Assembly (NCBI GenBank): GCA_947460175.1
Contig: CANHGW010000005.1
Span: 39,762-103,761 of the forward strand
Length of the DNA stretch: 64,000 bases
Direction of reading: 5' to 3'
From: Bacteroidota bacterium
GTDB taxonomy: Bacteria; Bacteroidota; Bacteroidia; Chitinophagales; Chitinophagaceae
This document shows, piece after piece, positions 8,685-17,052 of the stretch. Positions within the stretch are counted from its first letter, which is position 1, and each line of letters begins with the position of its first letter. The translations under genes and the position numbers were made by a program. The notes under the pieces are model-generated. The model was not told where the DNA came from. It made no database searches and saw only the letters and a program-made list of their open reading frames with translations.

Positions 8685-9740
8685 ATGAATTTATTTTCTT
8701 CAAAAAAACCCTATATAATAGCTGGACCCTGTGGTGCCGAAAATGAACATCAAATGCTATCAATTGCCGAAGAATTTAAAAACCTTCCTATTGATATGAT
8801 ACGTGCAGGCGTATGGAAACCACGTTCTAAACCTGGAAATTTTGAAGGAATGGGTGAAACAGCCTTGCCATGGTTAAATCAAGTAAAAAAAATAGCTGGC
8901 AAACCCGTATGTATTGAAGTTGCCAATAGCATTCAAGTAGAACTAGCACTCAAATACAATATTGATGCTGTGTGGATTGGCGCACGCACCACCGTGAATC
9001 CTTTTGCGGTACAAGAAATATGCGATGCATTAAAAGGGAATCCGATACCTGTTTTAGTAAAAAATCCAATTAATCCAGACGTAGAACTTTGGAGTGGTGC
9101 TATTGAACGAATGATGGCCATAGGCATTACAGATATAGCAGCTATTCACAGAGGTTTCTCATCTTATGATTCGACCTCCAAATACCGTAATAAACCTATG
9201 TGGGCAATTCCTATAGAGTTAAAACGCAGATACAAAGAACTCCCTATTATTTGCGACCCAAGTCATATAGGTGGTAATCGAGATTTAATCGCACCTATTT
9301 CTCAGCGTGCACTTGATATGGATTTTGATGGTCTTATGATAGAAGTGCATCCTACACCCGATGATGCATTGAGTGATGCCAAACAACAAATAACTCCATC
9401 AGTCCTAAAGGATATTTTAGCGAATTTAATATTACGAAAACCCACTGTAGATTCTGATACCGAAATTGAAAATATACGATTAGTATTAGATTCCATGGAT
9501 GCAGAAATAGTAGATATACTGGGGAAAAGAATGGAAATGGTCAAAAAATTGGCATTGATCAAAAAGAAATACAATATGCCTATATTTCAGCAAGATAGAT
9601 GGTGCGAAATCATTGAGTCGAGAAATCAATGGGGAAAAGCAAATGAGTTAGATGAAACCTTTATTTTACAGCTTTATCAGCTAATACATGACAAATCCAT
9701 TAAAACTCAATTTGATTTTCTACAAAGGAATGAAGAATAA
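8685..9740 (+). CDS. Bifunctional DAHP synthase / chorismate mutase
   Basis: Fusion of two shikimate-pathway activities in 351 residues. Residues 1 to about 255 are a KDO8P-synthase-like DAHP synthase, which condenses PEP and erythrose-4-phosphate: IIAGPCGAEN, GVWKPRSKPGNFEGMG, DPSHIGGNRDLI (metal and phosphate ligands) and MIEVHPTPDDALSDAKQQ. From about 265 on there is an all-helical AroQ-type chorismate mutase (IRLVLDSMDAEIVDILGKR), which turns chorismate to prephenate. The fusion is typical of Bacteroidota, where the mutase domain also mediates prephenate feedback control. A longer reading begins at 8520 but adds a non-conserved leader that runs through the promoter; the ATG at 8685, directly before the conserved N-terminus, is the correct start. 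Confidence 0.95.
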   Translation: MNLFSSKKPYIIAGPCGAENEHQMLSIAEEFKNLPIDMIRAGVWKPRSKPGNFEGMGETALPWLNQVKKIAGKPVCIEVANSIQVELALKYNIDAVWIGARTTVNPFAVQEICDALKGNPIPVLVKNPINPDVELWSGAIERMMAIGITDIAAIHRGFSSYDSTSKYRNKPMWAIPIELKRRYKELPIICDPSHIGGNRDLIAPISQRALDMDFDGLMIEVHPTPDDALSDAKQQITPSVLKDILANLILRKPTVDSDTEIENIRLVLDSMDAEIVDILGKRMEMVKKLALIKKKYNMPIFQQDRWCEIIESRNQWGKANELDETFILQLYQLIHDKSIKTQFDFLQRNEE

Positions 9741-9805
9741 AAATATACTACGTTAGGTTCCTCTCTTAGATTGTATTCACTGCTTTATACTATCAAATCT
9801 ATCGT

Positions 9806-9813
9806 TATATTTG
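9806..9813 (+). promoter_or_regulatory. -7 promoter element of the methyltransferase gene
   Basis: TATATTTG, an exact match to TAnnTTTG, ends 9 nt before the ATG at 9823. Its own TTG (9811) is in frame with the gene and mimics a start codon. Confidence 0.6.
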
Positions 9814-9822
9814 CACCCACTT

Positions 9823-10620
9823 ATGGCACTCGAACACCACAGTAATCACAAAATGCGTTTTGATCAGCAAGCTGAAAATGCTGCTGAATTTGTGATTCCT
9901 TTTATTGAAAAAACCCTTCCCACAAAACCAAGTTTAAGAATACTCGAAATTGGCTGTGGTGAAGGTGGAGTACTCAAACCATTTTTCGAAAAAGGCTGTG
10001 AATGTGTAGGAGTTGATTTAGATCAAATGCGTATCGATCTAGCGCACGAATTTTTGTCTGAAGAAATAAAAAGCGGGCGAATGACCATCATGAACAAAAA
10101 CGTATTTGATGATGATTTCAAACAACATTACAATCAATACTTTGACTTAATTATATTAAAAGATGTTATTGAACATATACATGATCAAGAAACATTTATG
10201 CCTTTCATGAAAACTTTATTGAAAGATAAAGGGCAAATATTCTTTGGTTTTCCCCCTTGGTATATGCCATTTGGTGGACATCAGCAAATTGCTAAGAAAA
10301 AATGGACCTCAAAACTCCCTTATTATCACCTGTTACCGATGGGGCTTTATAAATGGATACTAAGAAAAGCAGGAGAAAATGATCATACAATTGATTCACT
10401 TGTTGATGTAAAAGAGACCGGTATCTCAATTGAACGGTTTGAACGTATCAGTCGATCGTCGGGTTATGCAATCGTAAATAAACAATGGTTTCTGTTTAAT
10501 CCTATTTATAAATACAAATTTGGAGTAAACCCACGTAAGCAAAACTGGCTATTTGGTGCAGTTCCTTTTGTGCGTAATTTCTTAACTACCTGCGCATACT
10601 ACACCATTCAAAAACTTTAA
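9823..10620 (+). CDS. Class I SAM-dependent methyltransferase
   Basis: A 265-residue enzyme with a Rossmann methyltransferase core. Motif I is ILEIGCGEGGVL (about residues 41-52), the acidic end of beta2 is CVGVDLDQMRID, and motif IV/V is FDLIILKDVIEHI followed by FFGFPPWYMPFGG, a loop seen in small-molecule methyltransferases of the Methyltransf_11/23 group. The basic C-terminus with FNPIYKYKFGVNPRKQNW may bind a lipid or glycan substrate, but nothing in the neighbourhood (aroma pathway fusion upstream, LolA downstream) identifies the substrate. ATG 9823 is used because the TTG at 9811 is part of the -7 promoter element. Confidence 0.85.
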   Translation: MALEHHSNHKMRFDQQAENAAEFVIPFIEKTLPTKPSLRILEIGCGEGGVLKPFFEKGCECVGVDLDQMRIDLAHEFLSEEIKSGRMTIMNKNVFDDDFKQHYNQYFDLIILKDVIEHIHDQETFMPFMKTLLKDKGQIFFGFPPWYMPFGGHQQIAKKKWTSKLPYYHLLPMGLYKWILRKAGENDHTIDSLVDVKETGISIERFERISRSSGYAIVNKQWFLFNPIYKYKFGVNPRKQNWLFGAVPFVRNFLTTCAYYTIQKL

Positions 10621-10722
10621 CAATCAGGATAGCAAACATTTCTCTAGTTCACATACTATTAGCAAATCCTTTTTAATCTTTGCAAAATACTTAAAGTCAA
10701 ACATTTAATATAAAAACTATAC

Positions 10723-11367
10723 ATGAAAAAAATACTCTTAGCATTCTTATTTACGACTCTATCGATTAGTTTAATGGCACAAGGCGATCCAAAAGCAAAA
10801 GCTGTTTTGGACAATGTAAGCAAAAAAGTAAAATCACTCAAATCATTAAAAGCAAACTTCTCAATTACTATCACAGGTGCTAAAAATGCAAAACCTCAAA
10901 CTAAAAAAGGGAATGTATTTATGAAAGGTGATAAATATTTCGTTTCACTTTCAGGTCAAGAAATATATTGCGATACCAAAACCATTTGGACTTACATGAA
11001 AGAAAGCAATGAAGTACAGATTAGTAGTTTTGATCCAAATGAAAACTCATTTACTCCTTCAAAATTATTTACAAATTTCTACGATAAAGAATATTCGTAC
11101 AAATACATAGGCGAACAAACTGTCGGTGGTAAAAAGGTCGATGTGATTCATCTTACACCAACCAATAAATCAAAACAATATACGAAAGTAGAATTGATGA
11201 TTGACAAAGCGCAAAGTGTGGTAGCTGGTGGTAAAATGTATGAAAAGAATGGCAATATATATCAATACACAGTAACAGGATATACACCAAATCCTGCATT
11301 ACAAGATAACATGTTCATCTACGATGCAAAGAAACATCCTAAAGTGGAAGTAGTTGATTTGAGATAA
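10723..11367 (+). CDS. lolA: LolA-like outer-membrane lipoprotein carrier protein
   Basis: Periplasmic chaperone that takes lipoproteins released from the inner membrane and passes them to the outer membrane. The 214-residue protein has a signal peptide cleaved near SLMAQG, then the LolA half-barrel: VSKKVKSLKSLKANFSITI at the start, KKGNVFMKGDKYFVSL, ICDTKTIWTYMKESNEVQI-like strands, and DKAQSVVAGGKMYEKNG toward the end. Length and strand order fit the family. A 40-nt leader separates a CTTTG-containing -7-like sequence from the ATG. The stop codon sits at the edge of a GAGAT-repeat palindrome with an embedded terminator hairpin, shared with the convergent GH92 gene. Confidence 0.9.
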   Translation: MKKILLAFLFTTLSISLMAQGDPKAKAVLDNVSKKVKSLKSLKANFSITITGAKNAKPQTKKGNVFMKGDKYFVSLSGQEIYCDTKTIWTYMKESNEVQISSFDPNENSFTPSKLFTNFYDKEYSYKYIGEQTVGGKKVDVIHLTPTNKSKQYTKVELMIDKAQSVVAGGKMYEKNGNIYQYTVTGYTPNPALQDNMFIYDAKKHPKVEVVDLR

Positions 11368-11374
11368 GTAAATT

Positions 11375-11552
11375 AGACATGAGATGCAAGACATGAGATG
11401 TAAGACAATAGATCTAAGTTTCAAATAGAAAAGTAAGAATACCTTTATTCAATTTATTTAAAAAATTAATAAAAGCCAACTTTATACAGTTGGCTTTTAT
11501 TAATGACATTATATCTCAAATCTCATGTCTCATTTCTCATATCTCATTTCAC
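11375..11552. repeat. GAGAT-rich palindromic element, copy 1
   Basis: Two arms of imperfect short repeats facing each other: left arm 11375-11417 (GACATGAGATG twice) and right arm 11509-11552 (CTCAAATCTCATGTCTCAT and similar). The arms are complementary enough to fold into one long imperfect stem enclosing the terminator hairpin at 11466-11503. The left arm starts just after the lolA stop, and the right arm includes the stop codon of the convergent GH92 gene. A second copy of the same family lies at 14619-14804. Confidence 0.75.
11466..11503. terminator. Bidirectional terminator between lolA and GH92
   Basis: Inverted repeat ATTAATAAAAGCCAAC / GTTGGCTTTTATTAAT with an 8-nt loop. Both sides give a stem followed by T-rich sequence, so it can end transcription from lolA on the plus strand and from the GH92 gene on the minus strand. 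Confidence 0.88.
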
Positions 11553-14500
11553 TTCAAATTCATCAATAAAAATAAACGTCGGATTACCTCTCCCCTCGTG
11601 CCATTGAGGCATTGGTCCAAAGTTTTTAGCTACGACTTTTGCATACTTATACATTTGTTTTTTTATCGTATAAAATTTAGCTTCGAACTTTGAGATAGTC
11701 GTAGTTTCACTATGATCGGATTTATTCGTTGGGATACTTTCAACTAAGGTCCAATTGACAGAGTCTTCACTTACGTAAAAGGCTACTTCTTTTGGATAAA
11801 AAATCCATGAATTTTGATCTTCGAGAAAATTAGCAGCTAATTTTTTAATCTCCTGAGGAGAATCAAAAGACATGATTACTTCTACATCTTGACCTTGATA
11901 GCCTTGCCAATCACCGGCACGCCAATTGAGTTTGCCATAGATACCATCCATCAACCCTTCAGCCCCACCTGCACTGTAAGATTTATTGTATTCATTGTGT
12001 AAAATAATTTTACGATCACTTGGGAGTTTTGTGAAGATGGCGGATTGGATGTGAGATTTATTTTTAATTAATTCTTCTATATCACGTTCATCTTTATCAT
12101 AAGACTTTAATTTCATATAAAAACCTGAATAAAAACTTATAACAGAATTATCCTTAATATAAAAAGGCTTATCATATTCTATCAATTTTGAGTTGTTTAG
12201 CTTATAGAAAATTTGTTTATGTTGTCCAAGAATACCCATTTCTATTTTCAAGGAGTCTTTAAAAATTAGGTTGGAAGTTTTAATATAAGGATTAGAAGGT
12301 ATTCCAATGTTAGGTAATTGTGCAAATTGACGATTTTTAAAAGTTGTATTAAATGAAACATATTTATATTTCAATAAACTGTCATGAAACTGAGTTGTTT
12401 TATTTACACAATAAAATTCATCGTTGTTGATTTTACTTTTTGAACGAACAAAAACAGTATGATTATTTATTAATACATGATCATACACAGGCTTTGTAAT
12501 ATCATATAAATTATTCCCAGGACAAGATGGATATATACCTAAGGTACTCAAAACATACCAAGCACTCATTTGACCACAGTCTTCATTACCTATTAATCCA
12601 TCTGGCGAATTTTTATAAAAATCATTTACTATTGTATTAGTAATATCTACAGTTTTATGTTGTTGTTGTAAATAATTATTAAGATATGCAATGTGATGAC
12701 TCGGTTCGTTGCCATGTGCATATTGGCCAATTAAACCTGTAATATCGGACTGCTCACGACCTTCAGTTTTTTCTTTTGCAGAAAATAAATCATCTAATTT
12801 ATTTTTTAATTTCTCATGTCCACCTTGCAAAGATTCAAGCTGAAATATTTCATGTGGCACATAAAAACTATACTGCCATGCATTGGCTTCAGTGTAATTA
12901 TTATCGACTGTATATGGTGAGAATGGTTCGTAAAGGCAGCCATTTTTTCTTGCGCGCATAAAGCCTGTTGTTGGGTCATACACATTCATCCAATAATGAC
13001 TTCTGTTTTCGTAATATGCATAATCTTTATCCTTTCCCAAGGCTTTGGCCATTTGTGCAATACACCAATCGTCATAGGCATATTCCAATGTTTTACTCAC
13101 ACTTTCATGAGAATCATCCGACCGAACGTAGCCGTATTTATTATAACTCTCAAGCGCTTCAGCATCTGCAGCACCTTCCATGGCACTTAATTTCATCTTC
13201 ATCTCAAGTCCCTCGCCTTCATAATCGGTATAATGTGTGGCAATACTCGTCATAGCTTCATACGCTTTTTCTACGTCATAGTCACGGATGCCTTTATTAT
13301 AAGCATCCCATATTACACTTACTACATGATAGCCTATCATACAATTGGTTTCGTTGCTACTCAATTCCCATATCGGTAATCGTCCACCTTGTTCATATTG
13401 TTTGATAAATGTATTGATAAAATCATTGGTTCTTTTTTTATCTAGAATCGTCAGCAATGGATGCAAGGCTCTATAGGTATCCCACAAACTAAAGACTGTA
13501 TAATAATCAAACTTGCCATCGGTATTGTGTATTTTATTATCCCTTCCGCGGTAACGACCATCCACATCATTGTATAAAGATGGATGAATCATACAGTGAT
13601 ACAGTGCTGTGTAAAAAACAATTTCTTTGTCTTTGTTGCGACTATTTTCACTTTCCTGTAGTTGTATCTTAGATAATTCCTTTTCCCATTCACTTTCTGC
13701 TTTTTTTTGATACGAATCAAAATTCCAATTATTTTCTGGCATTTCAGCTTCAAGATTTTTATGGGCTCCATCTTCGTCTACACCCGATATGGCACATTTA
13801 ACTGTTAAATAGCCAGCATTTGCTGGATTAGGCTTTTTTGTATTTCCTTGTAATTTAATGATACAATGCAATGATTTATCCAATCGCACTACACTTGTAT
13901 TACTACCCGATTTCAATTCTTCATATTGTATTTCTTCAATAGGCGATGAAAATTTAATCTCAAAAAATACCTTTTGATTTTTAGCCCACGCTTTTGAAAA
14001 TCGATACCCACGTATGGTAAATTCATCTACTTGTTCCATTTTACTATCCAATACTTCATCACGATGTTTTAAATCCAATACAACGAATTGTTCATCTTCC
14101 TTTTGAAAAGTATAACGATGGATACCTCCATGCAAGGTAGAAGTCAATTCTACATTTACTTTTGGGTCGTCTAGAAATACTTGATAATAACCAGCATGTG
14201 CTTGTTCATTCTTATGCGAAAATCGTGATGCATATTGATATTTATCCATCAACATTCGCTTCGTAACTGGCATAAGTAAAATGTCGCCATAGTCACTACA
14301 GCCAGTACCACTTAAATGTGTATGACTAAAGCCATATATTACTGAGTCGGAATAATGATAACCACTGCATCCATCCCAGCCATCGAGACGTGTATCTGGA
14401 CTTAATTGACAAGCACCAAATGGCATCGTAGGACCTGGAAATGTATGCCCATGACCACCAGTACCAATAAATGGATTAACTTTTTGATGAAGTTGACTAA

Positions 14501-14576
14501 ATGCAGTTGGCAATAGGCAGTCTGCTAATGGCAAAATTAAATTCAGAAAAATGATGTAAAATACAAATCGTTTCAT
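11544..14576 (-). CDS. Secreted GH92 family alpha-mannosidase with C-terminal F5/8-type domain
   Basis: Calcium-dependent exo-alpha-mannosidase of glycoside hydrolase family 92, which removes mannose from N-glycans or yeast mannan. Of 1010 residues, about 1-27 are a signal peptide; the N-terminal beta domain starts NPFIGTGGHGHTFPG with PTMPFGACQLSPD and SGYHYSD; the (alpha/alpha)6 domain carries GRYRGRD, YYTVFSLWDTYRALHPLL, GFMRARK and, near residue 660, GNEDCGQMSAWYV, the family hallmark with acidic active-site residues. A discoidin-like (F5/8 type C) domain from about 870 to the end (SAGGAEGLMDGIYG, VEVIMSFDSP) is probably carbohydrate-binding. No PUL-like SusC/D neighbours exist here. TATCTTTA at 14581-14588 lies 4 nt before the ATG. 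Confidence 0.95.
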   Translation of the reverse strand: MKRFVFYIIFLNLILPLADCLLPTAFSQLHQKVNPFIGTGGHGHTFPGPTMPFGACQLSPDTRLDGWDGCSGYHYSDSVIYGFSHTHLSGTGCSDYGDILLMPVTKRMLMDKYQYASRFSHKNEQAHAGYYQVFLDDPKVNVELTSTLHGGIHRYTFQKEDEQFVVLDLKHRDEVLDSKMEQVDEFTIRGYRFSKAWAKNQKVFFEIKFSSPIEEIQYEELKSGSNTSVVRLDKSLHCIIKLQGNTKKPNPANAGYLTVKCAISGVDEDGAHKNLEAEMPENNWNFDSYQKKAESEWEKELSKIQLQESENSRNKDKEIVFYTALYHCMIHPSLYNDVDGRYRGRDNKIHNTDGKFDYYTVFSLWDTYRALHPLLTILDKKRTNDFINTFIKQYEQGGRLPIWELSSNETNCMIGYHVVSVIWDAYNKGIRDYDVEKAYEAMTSIATHYTDYEGEGLEMKMKLSAMEGAADAEALESYNKYGYVRSDDSHESVSKTLEYAYDDWCIAQMAKALGKDKDYAYYENRSHYWMNVYDPTTGFMRARKNGCLYEPFSPYTVDNNYTEANAWQYSFYVPHEIFQLESLQGGHEKLKNKLDDLFSAKEKTEGREQSDITGLIGQYAHGNEPSHHIAYLNNYLQQQHKTVDITNTIVNDFYKNSPDGLIGNEDCGQMSAWYVLSTLGIYPSCPGNNLYDITKPVYDHVLINNHTVFVRSKSKINNDEFYCVNKTTQFHDSLLKYKYVSFNTTFKNRQFAQLPNIGIPSNPYIKTSNLIFKDSLKIEMGILGQHKQIFYKLNNSKLIEYDKPFYIKDNSVISFYSGFYMKLKSYDKDERDIEELIKNKSHIQSAIFTKLPSDRKIILHNEYNKSYSAGGAEGLMDGIYGKLNWRAGDWQGYQGQDVEVIMSFDSPQEIKKLAANFLEDQNSWIFYPKEVAFYVSEDSVNWTLVESIPTNKSDHSETTTISKFEAKFYTIKKQMYKYAKVVAKNFGPMPQWHEGRGNPTFIFIDEFEVK

Positions 14577-14618
14577 TGAGTAAAGATAACAAAATGAGTA
14601 GAAAGTTAAAAACGATTT

Positions 14619-14804
14619 AAGATGTGAGATAGGAGATGTGAGATGTGTGACGTGTTAAGATTAATAAAAGATGACTTAATGACAACTTAGAGGAATAAAT
14701 CCTATTAATATTCCATAAAAGAAAGTAAAATAAAATATGTAAAAACCTAAAATTGAAAATCTCACACATCTCATATCTCCCATCTCAAATCTCATATCTA
14801 GTTA
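14619..14804. repeat. GAGAT-rich palindromic element, copy 2
   Basis: Second member of the family at 11375-11552. Left arm 14619-14656 reads as AGATGTGAGAT-type units (for example GGAGATGTGAGATGTGTGA), right arm 14757-14804 as the complement (CTCACACATCTCATATCTC). The right arm ends exactly at the stop codon of the O-antigen-ligase-like gene, and the left arm ends 43 nt before the GH92 start. The spacer of about 100 nt is AT-rich and otherwise featureless. Unlike copy 1 it holds no obvious strong terminator. Confidence 0.7.
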
Positions 14805-16040
14805 CGCTAAATAATACTTTGATCGTTTCATCAATAGCAATAAAAAGAACAAAAATATACATGTGCCATATTGAGTTTCAAATAATGGCTCTATCATCAT
14901 AGCAAATAGTAAAATCAGACAAAAACTGAAATAAAGAAAATCATTCTTTTTAACGATTTTAAAAATAAAAAATAGCATTGATATAAGATAAATTATACCA
15001 AATACCCCCACTGCCATGCCTGCCATCAAAAACTGATTGTGAGGCAATAAAACATTCACTTGATTATCTTGAAATCCTAACTGATACTTACGCTTCATTT
15101 CGTTGAATACGTCTCCTACCCCAACACCGATAATGGGACTTTCCTGTATTGATTCTAATGCATATCGATAGGATATCAATCGGCCCTCATCACTTATATT
15201 AGCTTCTTTTTCATTATTGGACATTTGATTGATTGAATATTGAAAGTATCCAATTTTATTTTTGAATGAAGGCAATAACGCATACATCACAAAGGGCAAT
15301 ACAAGACATATAAGCAAAGCCAATATACCTGCTTTTTTATATTGTACAGAAAACAACATATATAATATAAATAATAAAGCCACTAAATAAAAAGAAACAA
15401 CACCTGTTTTGGCAGCTAAAATATGAATATAGATAACATCTAATAATACGACTGCAATTAATAAGAACCGAAGGCCTGCTTTCTTATAACGTGAAAAAAG
15501 ATCTACACTAAAACAAATACTCATCACTACAGCAATACTGAATCGTATATGATCATTTTTAAATGGCGTTGGAATTAATTTAGAATAGCCATACCCAATA
15601 TCGTACATATCTTTTTGTTGCAAATACAAATATAGACTCCAAAATATTCCAGCTAAATTCAATACAATGAACAACACTATTAATCGGTCATACCATTTTG
15701 ATTCCCAACGAGTAACCGAAAAAAATGAAAAAGGCAAAACTAAAAATGGAATCATGATTTGCATCCGCTCACTGAAATACATTTTATCCTCACTCCAAAA
15801 ATATGAGATTAGCATTAAAAAGAAATAGCCCGTTATTAATAATAAATGTTTTTTTTCTAAGAAATGGTTGAAATTTTTAATTAAATTGACATTAATAATC
15901 GAATTAGCCAATAATAACATCATGCCAATACTCATCATTGCCCTTGAGATATACATGCCTAATATGACAATTACACATGCTCCAAAAGCTATCACATCGT
16001 GAGGGAGAATTTGCAGGAAATTATATAATTTATTTCTCAA
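14802..16040 (-). CDS. O-antigen ligase / Wzy-type polymerase membrane protein
   Basis: A 412-residue polytopic inner-membrane protein with about 11-12 predicted helices. The long hydrophilic loop at about residues 255-325 contains SDEGRLISYRYALESI, GVGVGDVFNEM and LLPHNQFLMAGMAVG; this loop with an R..Y and PHN..L pattern is characteristic of the Wzy_C/WaaL family, which transfers or polymerises undecaprenyl-linked glycans. Ligase and polymerase cannot be told apart from sequence, and no glycan-synthesis cluster surrounds it. Start is TTG at 16040, the only plausible one before the first helix; a near-consensus -7 (TACTTTCG, 16075-16082) lies upstream on this strand and overlaps the divergent meaB promoter region. 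Confidence 0.8.
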   Translation of the reverse strand: MRNKLYNFLQILPHDVIAFGACVIVILGMYISRAMMSIGMMLLLANSIINVNLIKNFNHFLEKKHLLLITGYFFLMLISYFWSEDKMYFSERMQIMIPFLVLPFSFFSVTRWESKWYDRLIVLFIVLNLAGIFWSLYLYLQQKDMYDIGYGYSKLIPTPFKNDHIRFSIAVVMSICFSVDLFSRYKKAGLRFLLIAVVLLDVIYIHILAAKTGVVSFYLVALLFILYMLFSVQYKKAGILALLICLVLPFVMYALLPSFKNKIGYFQYSINQMSNNEKEANISDEGRLISYRYALESIQESPIIGVGVGDVFNEMKRKYQLGFQDNQVNVLLPHNQFLMAGMAVGVFGIIYLISMLFFIFKIVKKNDFLYFSFCLILLFAMMIEPLFETQYGTCIFLFFLLLLMKRSKYYLA

Positions 16041-16096
16041 TGAATAAGATGCGAATAAGTTTTAAATGTTTTCACGAAAGTAAAGATGATAAGTTT

Positions 16097-16104
16097 TACT
16101 TTTG
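16097..16104 (+). promoter_or_regulatory. -7 promoter element of meaB
   Basis: TACTTTTG, exact TAnnTTTG match, 42 nt before the GTG start. A divergent near-match (TACTTTCG, minus strand) for the O-antigen-ligase-like gene lies only 14 nt away. Confidence 0.5.
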
Positions 16105-16146
16105 TCCGACAACGAATATATAAACTAAAATTCAAATCCAATTATT

Positions 16147-17052
16147 GTGCAAGACACAATTTCATTTATAAAAAATATCGGCGAAGGCAATTTTAGAAGC
16201 ATTGCGCAAGCAATTACTTTAGTTGAAAATAATCTAGATGGAAGTAGTGAATTACTATTACAGCTTCATTCAAACCCAACAACTAAAGTAGTAGGCGTAA
16301 CAGGTCCTCCTGGTGCTGGAAAAAGTACGCTGATCAATGCATTACTTTCAAGTCTTGTGAAACAAAACAAGAAAATAGCCGTTTTATCAATTGATCCTTC
16401 TTCCCCATTTAATTATGGAGCATTGTTGGGTGATCGTATCCGAATGAGTGAATTTTACTTAAATCCTAATGTATATATTCGCTCGTTGGCAAGTCGGGGA
16501 TCATTGGGAGGATTGAATGCAACAATTATAGAAATACTAGATGTATTAAAATCATCTGTATTTGATTACATATTAATCGAAACGGTGGGTGTTGGTCAAA
16601 GTGAAGTTGAAATTGCCGGTATAGCAGATACCACCATAGTTGTAATGGTACCTGAGGCAGGCGATGAAGTACAAACGATGAAAGCAGGTGTAATGGAAAT
16701 TGCAGATATATTTGTTGTAAATAAATCGGACAGAGCGAATGCAGATGAATTTGTAAAAAATTTAAAGTACTTAGCTCATTCCAAAGCAAATGAATGGGAA
16801 GTGCCTGTAGTAAAGTGTATTGCAACAGAATATATAGGCATAGATGAATTATTAGAGAAAATTGAATCCCATCACAACTATGCATCTTCCAATACAACAA
16901 AAAAAGCGGCTATGCTTACAGAAAAAGCGTATCAATTGATTCAACATAAGCGAATGATTGACATTCAAAAAGATGAATTGACAAATCAGATTCAATCGTT
17001 AATCAATCAGAATCAATTTCATTTGTATCAATTTGTCAAATCGTTTCAATAG
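16147..17052 (+). CDS. meaB: Methylmalonyl-CoA mutase-associated GTPase MeaB (ArgK family)
   Basis: G3E-family P-loop GTPase that guards adenosylcobalamin loading and protects methylmalonyl-CoA mutase from inactivation; earlier members were misnamed ArgK, lysine/arginine transport kinase. The 301-residue protein has Walker A GPPGAGKSTLINAL (about 56-69), the SIDPSSPFNYGALLGDRIRM block, YIRSLASRGSLGGL, the switch ETVGVGQSEVE and the base-specificity NKSD. The mutase genes themselves are not in the window. Start is GTG at 16147, the only candidate before the conserved N-terminus. The last 17 nt overlap, tail to tail, the radical SAM gene on the other strand. Confidence 0.94.
   Translation: MQDTISFIKNIGEGNFRSIAQAITLVENNLDGSSELLLQLHSNPTTKVVGVTGPPGAGKSTLINALLSSLVKQNKKIAVLSIDPSSPFNYGALLGDRIRMSEFYLNPNVYIRSLASRGSLGGLNATIIEILDVLKSSVFDYILIETVGVGQSEVEIAGIADTTIVVMVPEAGDEVQTMKAGVMEIADIFVVNKSDRANADEFVKNLKYLAHSKANEWEVPVVKCIATEYIGIDELLEKIESHHNYASSNTTKKAAMLTEKAYQLIQHKRMIDIQKDELTNQIQSLINQNQFHLYQFVKSFQ

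Noticed and set aside
12968..13255. 95-residue open frame on the plus strand inside GH92
   Set aside because: Shadow of the GH92 coding strand; no signal, no conserved motif.
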